64,000 bases of DNA, taken from assembly GCF_900103365.1 (NCBI RefSeq), contig NZ_LT629703.1, forward strand, positions 5,070,501-5,134,500, given 5' to 3'. The notes below the pieces were generated by a model that worked only from the letters and a program-made list of their open reading frames with translations, was not told the origin of the DNA and searched no databases. The stretch's first letter is position 1. Each line of letters starts with the position of its first letter. Below are positions 16,467 to 24,455 of this stretch, in pieces. This DNA comes from Afipia sp. GAS231 (GTDB lineage: Bacteria; Pseudomonadota; Alphaproteobacteria; Rhizobiales; Xanthobacteraceae). A program made the translations under genes and the position numbers.

Positions 16467-17209
16467 CGCACGACTCCACGTCGGTCGACACCCCCCTGCT
16501 GCAGATCGAAGGCCTGACCAAGACCTTCGGCGGCTTCACCGCGCTCGACAATATCAGCGTCGACATCAAAAAAGGCGAACGCTTCGGTCTGATCGGCCCG
16601 AACGGCTCGGGCAAGACCACGCTGATCAACTGCATTTCCGGCGCGTTGCGTCAAAATGCAGGGAGCGTGATGTTCTGCGGCGAGGACGTCACCCAATTGC
16701 CGCCGCACCTGCGCGCGCGCCGCGGTATCGCCCGCTCGTTCCAGATTCCGCGGCCGTTCAAGAGCATGACGGTGCTGGAAAATCTCATGGTCGGCCTCGA
16801 CTTCACCGCCGGGCATCGCGTCTCGGGCCTGCCGGAAGAAGAAGCGGCAATGTCGATTTTGACGCGGATGGGGCTGGCGGCCAAGGCCGGCGCGCCCACG
16901 GATACGCTGAGCCAGGTGGAATTGCGCAAGATGGAGCTGGCGCGCGCCATGGCGATGCGCCCAAAGCTGTTGATATCAGACGAAGCCATGGCCGGGCTGT
17001 CGCATTCCGAGGTCGACGAGGTGCTGGACCTCCTGATCAGCCTCGGCGACGAGGACATCACCATCATCATGATCGAGCACATCATGCAGGCGGTGATGCG
17101 CTTTTCGAAGCGGATGATGTGCCTCGATGCCGGCCGGATCATCGCCCTCGGCGCGCCGGACGAGGTGATGGCGAACAAGCGGGTGCAGGAGGCCTACCTT
17201 GGCACTTAG
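16463..17209 (+). CDS. LivG-type ATPase of the ABC transporter
   Basis: The 248-residue ATPase starts at the ATG at 16463. Walker A is GPNGSGKTT (about residues 44-52). IARSFQIPRPF is typical of LivG. The signature region reads LSQVELRKMELARAMAMRP, a degenerate form of LSGGQ, and Walker B is LLISDEAMAGLS rather than D-E-P. The degenerate signature is worth noting, but ABC dimers with one atypical site are known. Confidence 0.85.
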   Translation: MTHDSTSVDTPLLQIEGLTKTFGGFTALDNISVDIKKGERFGLIGPNGSGKTTLINCISGALRQNAGSVMFCGEDVTQLPPHLRARRGIARSFQIPRPFKSMTVLENLMVGLDFTAGHRVSGLPEEEAAMSILTRMGLAAKAGAPTDTLSQVELRKMELARAMAMRPKLLISDEAMAGLSHSEVDEVLDLLISLGDEDITIIMIEHIMQAVMRFSKRMMCLDAGRIIALGAPDEVMANKRVQEAYLGT

Positions 17210-17936
17210 CCTCGCCATCGATGGTCTCCATGCCGGCTACGGCGCCGTCAAGGCGCTGCGCGGCGTTACGCTCGGTGTTGAGGCCGGCGAGACCGTAGCC
17301 CTGCTCGGCACCAACGGCAACGGCAAGAGCACGTTGATGAAATGCGTGATGGGCCTGGTCCGCCCCGAGCGCGGCACCATCACGCTGACTGTCGACGGCG
17401 CGGCGCATGACCTGACCAAACTCTCGACCGAGCAGATCGTCGATCTCGGCGTGGCGCTGGTGCCGGAGGGACGGCGGCTGTTTCCAAAACTGACGGTCAC
17501 GGAAAACCTGATGCTCGGCGCCTTCCGCAAGATCGCCCGCGGTGCCATCGACCGCAACATCGCGCTCGCCTTCGAGACCTTTCCGGTGCTGAAGGAGCGC
17601 GCCAACCAGCTCGCCGGCACCATGTCCGGCGGACAGCAGCAGATGCTGGCGATCGCGCGTGCGCTGATGTCGTCACCACGGCTGCTCCTGATCGACGAGC
17701 CGTCGGTCGGGCTGTCGCCGCTATTGGTGTCGCAAACCATCGCCAAGATCGGCGAGCTCAAGGAGCGCGTCGGGCTGACGGTGCTGATGGCCGAGCAGAA
17801 TTTCAATCAGGCGATCCGGATCGCCGACCGCGGTTACATCATCGTCCATGGCGAGATCGCGGTGGCGGCCCGTTCGGTCGACGAGCTGAAAGCCAACGAC
17901 ATCGTCAAGCGGCTCTATCTCGGCGGCGTCGCCTGA
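17199..17936 (+). CDS. LivF-type ATPase of the ABC transporter
   Basis: The 245-residue product starts at TTG 17199, overlapping the LivG gene by 11 bases. Walker A GTNGNGKST (about residues 36-44), signature MSGGQQQM (about 142) and Walker B LLLIDEPSVGLSP (about 164) are intact, unlike the partner ATPase. It completes the five-gene transporter. Confidence 0.87.
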   Translation: MALSLAIDGLHAGYGAVKALRGVTLGVEAGETVALLGTNGNGKSTLMKCVMGLVRPERGTITLTVDGAAHDLTKLSTEQIVDLGVALVPEGRRLFPKLTVTENLMLGAFRKIARGAIDRNIALAFETFPVLKERANQLAGTMSGGQQQMLAIARALMSSPRLLLIDEPSVGLSPLLVSQTIAKIGELKERVGLTVLMAEQNFNQAIRIADRGYIIVHGEIAVAARSVDELKANDIVKRLYLGGVA

Positions 17937-18068
17937 CCGTTGTGACAGGGCGATGAATGGCTGGCGATGATTTGATCGTCTGCCGGTTTTACAGCCTCGC
18001 CTGCCGCCGTCGGTTGCTCCATAATCTCCCGATCGGCGCGTACGCGCAGGCGACAAACGAGGGCAGCC

Positions 18069-18809
18069 ATGAAGATCGACGACGTCAGGCGAACCGCTTA
18101 TTCGATGCCGCTGACCAACCCGTCATTTCCGCCGGCGCCCTATCGCTTCTTCAACCGCGAATATTTCATCATCACCTATCGCACCGATCCGGAAGCGCTG
18201 GCTGCGGTGGTGCCTGAGCCGCTCGAAGTCACCGAGCCGCTGGTCAAATACGAGTTCATCCGCATGCCCGACTCGACCGGCTTCGGCGACTACACCGAAA
18301 CCGGGCAGGTGATCCCGGTGCGCTACAAGGGCGAGGACGGCGGCTACGTGCATTCGATGTATCTGGACGACGAAGCGCCGATTGCAGGCGGCCGTGAGCT
18401 GTGGGGTTTTCCGAAGAAACTGGCGTCGCCGAAGATCGCGGTCGAGAGCGACGTGCTGGTCGGCACGCTGCATTACGGCTCGGTGCTCTGCGCCAGCGCG
18501 ACGATGGGCTACAAACACCGCAAGATCGACCACGACGCGGTGCTGAAGTCGATGAAGGCGCCGAACTTCATGCTGAAGATCATCCCGCATGTCGACGGCA
18601 CCCCGCGGATCTGCGAACTGGTGCGCTATTATCTCGAGGACATCACGCTGAAGGAGGCGTGGACCGGTCCGGGCGCGCTCGGGCTGTTCCCGCATGCGCT
18701 CGCCGACGTGGCGCGGCTGCCGGTGCGCGAAGTCGTCTCCGCGACGCATTTCAAGGCCGACCTGACGCTTGGCCTCGGTACAGTCGATTTCGATTATCTG
18801 GCTAAATAG
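18069..18809 (+). CDS. Acetoacetate decarboxylase family protein
   Basis: The 246-residue product has the family motif [15 protein letters not shown] (about residues 106-120), whose lysine pair contains the Schiff-base lysine of acetoacetate decarboxylase. The true enzyme yields acetone and CO2 from acetoacetate. Length is normal. It follows the aromatic ABC transporter after 132 bases on the same strand, so a role in handling ring-cleavage or ketone products is possible. Members of this family also include non-decarboxylating enzymes, so the exact reaction is not proven. Confidence 0.85.
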   Translation: MKIDDVRRTAYSMPLTNPSFPPAPYRFFNREYFIITYRTDPEALAAVVPEPLEVTEPLVKYEFIRMPDSTGFGDYTETGQVIPVRYKGEDGGYVHSMYLDDEAPIAGGRELWGFPKKLASPKIAVESDVLVGTLHYGSVLCASATMGYKHRKIDHDAVLKSMKAPNFMLKIIPHVDGTPRICELVRYYLEDITLKEAWTGPGALGLFPHALADVARLPVREVVSATHFKADLTLGLGTVDFDYLAK

Positions 18810-18815
18810 TTGCGA

Positions 18816-18893
18816 GTCATTCCGGGGCGCGCAAAGCGCGAACCCGGAAGTTCGAGATTCCGGGTTCGATGCTGCGCATCGCCCCGGAATGAC
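18816..18893. repeat. Palindromic intergenic repeat, family 1 (copy 2)
   Basis: GTCATTCCGGGGCGC and GCCCCGGAATGAC are the inverted ends, with CCCGGAAGTTCGAGATTCCGGG in the centre. It lies between the convergent decarboxylase-like gene and the lipoprotein gene and may act as a bidirectional terminator. Confidence 0.85.
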
Positions 18894-18903
18894 AACTAGT
18901 CCC

Positions 18904-19125
18904 TCAGTGCGCGCCCTTCAGCGTGCAGGAGGTGTAGCAGGTCGTGGTCACGCCGCGCTCGCAGGCGATGCACGCGGCGACGCACTGCTTCATGTCCTTG
19001 GGATTGAAGGCGCTGTAAAGCTGCCGGGTGCAGATTCCGATCGAGCCGGTGATCTCGTTGCTGTTTTCGGGCGTGCAGGCAGCCAACGCGGCTGCGCACA
19101 ACACGATGATGATGATGGCGCGCAT
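18904..19125 (-). CDS. Small Cys-rich lipoprotein
   Basis: The 73-residue product starts at the ATG at 19125 with a lipoprotein signal (MRAIIIIVLCAAALAAC; lipobox LAAC). The mature part contains six further Cys in the pattern C-x-Q-L, C-V-A-A-C-I-A-C, C-Y-T-S-C, suggesting disulfides or metal binding in the periplasm. No known family was recognised. Confidence 0.65.
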   Translation of the reverse strand: MRAIIIIVLCAAALAACTPENSNEITGSIGICTRQLYSAFNPKDMKQCVAACIACERGVTTTCYTSCTLKGAH

Positions 19126-19329
19126 GGTGCTCGCTCCGCTGAGGGAGCCGTGGCTCAAATGGAGCTGCGACGACGGGCCTTGGCCCCCGCAATGAATTTA
19201 CCCCTCAGCGTGGCGCGAACAGATTAAGCGACCGTTACGGCGAAATGCCGCCCGGATCGGTAGTTCTACCCGTCGAATCAGCCAGTTAACGGCCCGGCTG
19301 TGTCGTGCACAGCCGGGTTTCGGGTTCCC

Positions 19330-20772
19330 TCAGCGCACCAGGACGTTGCGGAACTGCCAGGGGTCCGAGGTGTCGATGTCTTCCGGGAACAGGCCGGGCC
19401 GGTCCGTGAGCGGGGTCCAGTCGGTGTAATAGCCCTTCACCGGGCCGAGATAGGGCATCTGGATTTCCAGCAGACGATCGAAATCCATCTCGTCGGCTTC
19501 GACGATGCCTGCGTTCGGGTTTTCCAGCGCCCACACCATGCCGCCGAGCACGGCGGAGGTCACTTGCAGGCCGGTGGCGTTCTGATAGGGCGCGAGTTTG
19601 CGGGTCTCTTCGATGGAGAGCTGCGAGCCGTACCAGTAGGCATTGTTGTCATGGCCGTACAGCAGCACCCCGAGTTCGTCGATGCCATCGACGATTTCGT
19701 TCTCATCGAGGATGTGGTGCTTTTCCTGCATCTTGGCGGCGCGGCCGAACATTTCATGCAGCGACAGCACGGCATCGTCAGCCGGATGATAGGCATAGTG
19801 GCAGGTCGGCCGATAGATCGCCGTGCCCGATGCGTCACGCACCGTGAAGTAGTCGGAGATCGAGATCGACTCGTTGTGGGTGACGAGGAAGCCATACTGC
19901 GCGCCGCGGGTCGGGCACCAGGTGCGCACGCGCGTGTTGGCGCCGGGCTGCATCAGATAGATGGCGGCGCCGCAGCCGGCTTCGTGGGTGTGCGCATTCT
20001 CGGGCATCCATTTTTCATGGGTGCCCCAACCGAGTTCGGACGGCTGCACGCCTTCCGACAGGAAACCTTCCACCGACCAGGTGTTGACGAATACATCAGG
20101 CTCTTTCGGCGACCTGGAGCGCTGGGTGTCGCGTTCGGCGATGTGGATACCCTTGACGCCTGCCTGCCGCATCAGGTCCGCCCATTCGGCTTTGGTCTTC
20201 GGCTTGGGGGCATTGAGCTTCAGATCAGCGGCGACATTGAGCAGCGCCTGCTTGGCGAAAAAGGAGACCATGCCGGGATTGGCGCCACAGCAGGAGACGG
20301 CCGTCGTCGAGCCCGCGGGGCGCGCCTTCTTGGCGGCCAGCGTCACTTCGCGAAGCGCGTAGTTGGAGCGTGCTTCCGGGCCTTTCGAAGCATCGAAATA
20401 GAAGCCGAGCCAGGGCTCGTTGACGGTGTCGATATAAAGAGCGCCGAGTTCGTTGCAGAGCTCCATGATGTCGGTAGAGCCGGTATCGACCGAGAGATTG
20501 ACGCAAAAACCCTGGCCGCCGCCTTCGGTGAGCAGCGGGGTCAGCAAGTCGCGATAATTGTCTTTGGTCACGCCCTGCTGGATGAACCTGACATTGTGCT
20601 TCTCGCAATGTGCCTTGCGGCCCTCGTCCTTGGGATCGATCACGGTGATGCGCGACTTGTCGTAATCGAGATGCCGCTCGATCATCGGCAATGTGCCTTT
20701 GCCGATGGAGCCGAACCCGACCATAACGATGGGGCCGGTGATCTTCGCGTAGATCTGCGAGGCGGGACTCAT
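19330..20772 (-). CDS. hss: Homospermidine synthase
   Basis: This 480-residue NAD-dependent enzyme makes homospermidine from two putrescines. Start is the ATG at 20772. The N-terminal Rossmann motif is VMVGFGSIGKG (about residues 16-26). Downstream blocks SVDTGSTDIMELCNELGALYIDT, VSCCGANPGMVS and NEPWLGFYFD agree with the bacterial enzyme from Blastochloris-type organisms, and length is normal. It is the last gene of a leftward series with ornithine decarboxylase, GNAT and RidA, placing putrescine synthesis and use in one block. Confidence 0.92.
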   Translation of the reverse strand: MSPASQIYAKITGPIVMVGFGSIGKGTLPMIERHLDYDKSRITVIDPKDEGRKAHCEKHNVRFIQQGVTKDNYRDLLTPLLTEGGGQGFCVNLSVDTGSTDIMELCNELGALYIDTVNEPWLGFYFDASKGPEARSNYALREVTLAAKKARPAGSTTAVSCCGANPGMVSFFAKQALLNVAADLKLNAPKPKTKAEWADLMRQAGVKGIHIAERDTQRSRSPKEPDVFVNTWSVEGFLSEGVQPSELGWGTHEKWMPENAHTHEAGCGAAIYLMQPGANTRVRTWCPTRGAQYGFLVTHNESISISDYFTVRDASGTAIYRPTCHYAYHPADDAVLSLHEMFGRAAKMQEKHHILDENEIVDGIDELGVLLYGHDNNAYWYGSQLSIEETRKLAPYQNATGLQVTSAVLGGMVWALENPNAGIVEADEMDFDRLLEIQMPYLGPVKGYYTDWTPLTDRPGLFPEDIDTSDPWQFRNVLVR

Positions 20773-20820
20773 GGGATGGTTTCTCCGGAAATGGCTGGCG
20801 GACAACGGGTGAGGGGTGGA

Positions 20821-21210
20821 TCAGGCGCTGCGGCGCTTGGCGGTCACTTCGATCTCGACCTTCATCTCGGGTCTGGCGAGCGCGGCGACGACCAGCAGGG
20901 TGGCTGCGGGGCGGATCTCGCTGAGGAACTCGCCGCAGACGGCGAAATGGGCATCGATATACTCAGCGTCGGTGACGTAGTAGGTCGCGCGGACGATATC
21001 GGCCATCGCGAAGCCGCCCTCTTTCAGCGCAGCCTCGATGGTCTTGAAGCAGTTCCGTGACTGGCTGGTGACATCGGATGGCATGATCATGGTGGCGTAG
21101 TCGTAACCAGTGGTGCCGGCGACAAAAGCGAAATCGCCGTCGATCACGGCGCGGCTGTAGCCGACGGTCTTCTCAAGCGGCGAGCCGGTGGAAATCAGGC
21201 GTCGGGGCAT
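20821..21210 (-). CDS. RidA/YjgF family protein
   Basis: This 129-residue protein has the RidA fold: VAGTTGYD near the centre and ATYYVTDAEYIDAHFAV, ending with RPAATLLVVAALARPEMKVEIEVTA, which includes the conserved Arg that binds the substrate carboxylate. RidA enzymes hydrolyse reactive imine/enamine intermediates from PLP enzymes. Its position 48 bases before homospermidine synthase and in line with a PLP decarboxylase fits that role. Confidence 0.85.
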   Translation of the reverse strand: MPRRLISTGSPLEKTVGYSRAVIDGDFAFVAGTTGYDYATMIMPSDVTSQSRNCFKTIEAALKEGGFAMADIVRATYYVTDAEYIDAHFAVCGEFLSEIRPAATLLVVAALARPEMKVEIEVTAKRRSA

Positions 21211-21314
21211 CGGGACCTCGATCCGGGGGAATGATCTGAAAGAGCGGATAGGGCGCGGTTTAAGGGCTTTTCGCCCGGTCGCGCAACCCCGGGGACTGCA
21301 GCGAAACCCCGGGA

Positions 21315-21917
21315 TCAGGCCGCGTGCGACACGCCCAGCAGCGCCTTGCGGGCGCGGATTGCCCGCGATTTAGCCACCGGCCTGCCGGTCGCCGAGATCA
21401 TGCCCCAGGCGCCGTCGAGCGCGCCTTCGACGAGTTCGAGGCCGAGCAGCCGGTCGCGCTCGAACGGACCCGGCAGCAACAGCTCGCCGGTCTTCTCAGT
21501 CGAGAAGCCGAAGCGCGCATAATAGGGGGCGTCACCGAGCAGAATGACCGCGCGATGGCCACGCGCTTTCGCCGCCGCGAGCGCGTGGTCCATCAGCGCA
21601 GCCCCAGCACCAGACTTGCGGGAGGATGCCTCTACCGCAAGCGGGCCGAGCATGAGCGCCGGGATGCCCCCGGCGCTGACGTGCCACAACCGCACGGTGC
21701 CCACCAGGCGGCCTCGCACCAACGCCGACAAGGCAAGGCCTTCGGCGGGCGCACGTCCGTCGCGCAGGCGCTGGCAGGTGCGGCTAAGGCGATTCTCGCC
21801 AAAGCAGGCATCCAGCAGCGCTTCACGCGCAACGACGTCCGATGCCCGTTCCGCACGGATCGCGAACGGAGCGGCATCGGAGGAGAGGGCGATGGTGGTC
21901 TTCCGCAGAGCAGTCAT
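21315..21917 (-). CDS. GNAT family N-acetyltransferase
   Basis: The 200-residue product has a YhbS-like GNAT core: LSALVRGRLVGTVRLWHV, LGPLAVEASSRKSGAGAALMDHAL (motif A acetyl-CoA loop, about residues 91-113) and YYARFGFS (about 131-138). Substrate is unknown; location between ornithine decarboxylase and homospermidine synthase makes a polyamine or amine substrate worth testing. Confidence 0.82.
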   Translation of the reverse strand: MTALRKTTIALSSDAAPFAIRAERASDVVAREALLDACFGENRLSRTCQRLRDGRAPAEGLALSALVRGRLVGTVRLWHVSAGGIPALMLGPLAVEASSRKSGAGAALMDHALAAAKARGHRAVILLGDAPYYARFGFSTEKTGELLLPGPFERDRLLGLELVEGALDGAWGMISATGRPVAKSRAIRARKALLGVSHAA

Positions 21918-22024
21918 GGCACGTCAGTCTCCACTCCCGACGGCGGTTCACACCGCAGGGAGCGTTGTCGAAAAAACAGCAAAAGAAGGGGAGGGAGCCG
22001 GCGCACCGGCTCCTGATTTTTCTG

Positions 22025-22176
22025 CTCCCTCTCCCGCTTGCGGGGGAGGGCCGGGGTGGGGGTGCCTCCGCAAGCACGAAGCCAGCGGAGAGAGTTTCCC
22101 CCACCCGGCACGCTCTTGCGAGCGTGCCGACCTAAGAGCGAGCTTCGCTCGTCTCGCCCCCCGCAAGCGGGAGAGG
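22025..22176. repeat. Long palindromic repeat, family 2 (copy 1)
   Basis: Outer arms CTCTCCCGCTTGCGGGGGAGG and CCCCGCAAGCGGGAGAG and inner GGGGTGGGGG/CCCCCACCC arms form a nested palindrome. It ends ten bases before the stop of the ornithine decarboxylase gene. Copies lie at 27346-27470 and 34354-34477. Confidence 0.88.
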
Positions 22177-22185
22177 TAAGAGGAC

Positions 22186-23328
22186 TCAGATGTGGTAGGT
22201 CCGCAGCGGCGGGATGCCGTTGAACGCCACCGACGAGTAGGTCGACGTATAGGCCCCGGTGCCTTCGATCAGCAGCTTGTCGCCGATCTCGAGCGTCACC
22301 GGGAGCGGATACGGCATCTTCTCGTACAGCACGTCGGCCGAGTCGCAGGTCGGACCTGCGAGCACGCACGGTGTCATGTCCGCGCCGTCATGCGGGGTGC
22401 GGATGGCGTAACGGATCGACTCGTCCATCGTCTCGGCGAGACCGCCGAACTTGCCGATGTCGAGATACACCCAGCGCACCTCGTCCTCGTCGCTCTTCCT
22501 GGAGATCAGGACGACTTCGGTCTCGATGATGCCGGCATTGCCGACCATGCCGCGGCCCGGTTCGATGATGGTTTCCGGGATCTGGTTGCCGAAATGCTTG
22601 CGCAGCGCACGGAAGATCGACCGGCCGTACTGCACGACCGGAGGAACGTCCTTGAGGTACTTGGTCGGGAATCCGCCGCCCATGTTGACCATGGTGAGGT
22701 TGATCCCGCGCTCCGCGCAGTCCCGGAACACCGTCGAGGCCATCGACAGCGCACGGTCCCACGCCTTCACCTTGCGCTGCTGCGAGCCGACGTGGAACGA
22801 GATCCCGCACGGCTCCAGCCCTAGGCGCTTGGCGAGGTCGAGCACATCGACCGCCATCTCCGGATCGCAGCCGAACTTGCGCGACAGCGGCCACTCGGCG
22901 CCTGCGCAATCATAGAGAATGCGGCAGAACACCTTGGCGCCGGGGGCGGCCCGGGCGATCTTCTCGACTTCGGCGGCGCAGTCGACCGCAAACAGGCGAA
23001 TGCCGAGCGCGAAGGCGCGCGCGATGTCGCGCTCCTTCTTGATCGTATTGCCATAGGAGATGCGGTCCGCCGTCGCACCGGCAGCCAGCGCCATTTCGAT
23101 TTCGGCGACGGTTGCGGTGTCGAAGCACGAGCCCATCGAGGCCAGAAGCTGCAGCACCTCGGGCGACGGATTTGCCTTCACCGCGTAGAACACGCGGCTG
23201 TCCGGCAACGCCTTCGAAAAGGTCTGGTAGTTGTCGCGCACGACTTCGAGGTCGACCACGAGGCACGGCTCGGTGTCCTGGCCTTCGCTGCGGCGGTTGC
23301 GCAGGAATTCCTGAATACGTTCGGTCAT
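22186..23328 (-). CDS. Ornithine/lysine decarboxylase, PLP fold type III
   Basis: The 380-residue product decarboxylates ornithine to putrescine. The PLP lysine is in YAVKANPSP (about residue 50), the phosphate-binding GGGFP is about 218-222, HVGSQ about 179, and the active-site Cys in CDSADVLYEK about 330, all as in eukaryotic-type ODC. Relatives in alphaproteobacteria can also accept lysine. A strong GGGAGAG ribosome site precedes the ATG at 23328. A long structured leader lies upstream. Confidence 0.92.
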   Translation of the reverse strand: MTERIQEFLRNRRSEGQDTEPCLVVDLEVVRDNYQTFSKALPDSRVFYAVKANPSPEVLQLLASMGSCFDTATVAEIEMALAAGATADRISYGNTIKKERDIARAFALGIRLFAVDCAAEVEKIARAAPGAKVFCRILYDCAGAEWPLSRKFGCDPEMAVDVLDLAKRLGLEPCGISFHVGSQQRKVKAWDRALSMASTVFRDCAERGINLTMVNMGGGFPTKYLKDVPPVVQYGRSIFRALRKHFGNQIPETIIEPGRGMVGNAGIIETEVVLISRKSDEDEVRWVYLDIGKFGGLAETMDESIRYAIRTPHDGADMTPCVLAGPTCDSADVLYEKMPYPLPVTLEIGDKLLIEGTGAYTSTYSSVAFNGIPPLRTYHI

Positions 23329-23522
23329 AGCACTCTCCCAAACGGCCCAGCGACGGGGTCCCGTTCAAAAAATGATGTCGGGTATGAGTGCCCGGCCCAA
23401 TTGCGCGATGGAGGCGCAACGAAGCCAAAAAACTCAGACCAGACTGTGCTGCCGTGGATTGGTTGGGAATTTTCCCGCCCGCACACCTGGCAATGAAGGA
23501 CAAGCCTTTTCAGTAGCCCGCG

Positions 23523-23800
23523 CCGGCGTTGGAATGCCGGTAGAGACCAAAAAAGCCCGATCCGTCGTTGCTTTAAGTCGCGTCCCCCGTTGAGAGCGGG
23601 GTGCGCCGGTTCGCCTCCGGCTGCCAGTCACGGTTGCAACAGATGAAGAGACCTTCAACGGCATCTCTTGAGAGAGATGCTGGCCATCCAATGAGGAGGA
23701 CCCTCGGTTCTTCATCCCTTGGCGGCTGTCCGGCCTCTTGTCCGGATACCTACCGACTGACACACGACCACAGGCACGTGCGAAATTGGGCAAAAGTGCA
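23523..23800 (-). ncRNA. Structured leader of ornithine decarboxylase, speF-type candidate
   Basis: About 480 bases without a gene separate the decarboxylase from any upstream element. On the minus strand the stretch folds into successive hairpins: 23729-23746 (TCCGG stem), 23661-23680 (8-bp stem GCATCTCT/AGAGATGC), 23605-23621 (GCCGG/CCGGC), 23585-23601 (CCCCG/CGGGG) and 23523-23540 (CCGGC/GCCGG), with a U6 run at 23549-23554. An RNA motif named speF is known upstream of this gene in alphaproteobacteria. I assign it by position and structure, not by a covariance search. Confidence 0.6.
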
Positions 23801-24007
23801 AATAAGGTATTTGAATCCGCTTCGCAACATTTTTTTTAGGTTGATGGCAAATTTACCTAACACCTGCTTACAGCGCCGCGTGCGCGGCCTGCTTGCTGAG
23901 TCAAACATGAACGGCTGTTAAGATTTTGCCGGCGAGCGCGTGTGCATTTTGCGCCTGTGCCGCAGCGGTTTCTCGGATTCGTAGAATCCGTCGCGCTTGG
24001 AGAGCGT

Positions 24008-24268
24008 TCAGGCCCGCTTGAAAAACGGCTCGATGCGCTGAGCCGCGCGGATGAAGCCCACCATGATCAGCACGCCGAGCCCAAACAGCACGGCCTGCAG
24101 GATGTGCGCGCCGGTGTCGTCGAGCCCGAACAGAATCGCGAGCGCCCAGCCGCCGGCAAACGCCGCGCCGAACACCTCCGCGCCGATCAGGATCGCCGCC
24201 GAAAGCACGGTGACGACGCTCGGCCAGACGATCTCGCGGGTGGGCTTGGAGGCGGGCAGTTGGCTCAT
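24008..24268 (-). CDS. Small two-span membrane protein
   Basis: The 86-residue product has two hydrophobic segments (about residues 17-48 and 56-75) separated by a short DDTGAH loop and ends with a basic tail RIEPFFKRA. No family is recognised. It is divergent from the M3 oligopeptidase gene. Confidence 0.6.
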   Translation of the reverse strand: MSQLPASKPTREIVWPSVVTVLSAAILIGAEVFGAAFAGGWALAILFGLDDTGAHILQAVLFGLGVLIMVGFIRAAQRIEPFFKRA

Positions 24269-24376
24269 CGATCAGGTCCTGTTTGAGGCCGCAATCTCTC
24301 CGAAAAGCCCCTCTCTATCAAGCGCAAAAGGCCCAAAAAGGCCGCATCGCGTGATATAGATTGCCGCAGATTTCAG

Positions 24377-24410
24377 GGCGTTTTCGCGTGAAGCGAAACG
24401 CGTCAAAACC
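24377..24410. repeat. Short palindromic repeat, family 4 (copy 4)
   Basis: GGCGTTTTCGCGTGAAGCGAAACGCGTC is a compact version of the arms seen at 10698 and 11487, placed just upstream of the oligopeptidase gene. Confidence 0.6.
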
Positions 24411-24455
24411 AAGGCGGAAGCCCACGCGGGCTCCGCGGTAAGAATGGGAAGCGAG

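Noticed and set aside
19300..21060. A 586-codon open frame on the plus strand opposite homospermidine synthase and RidA
   Set aside because: It is the antisense shadow of two well-supported genes in high-GC DNA and has no recognisable domain or ribosome site.
22025..22176. CRISPR-like repeats
   Set aside because: The repeats are nested palindromes scattered singly, not direct repeats with uniform spacers; no cas genes occur in the window.
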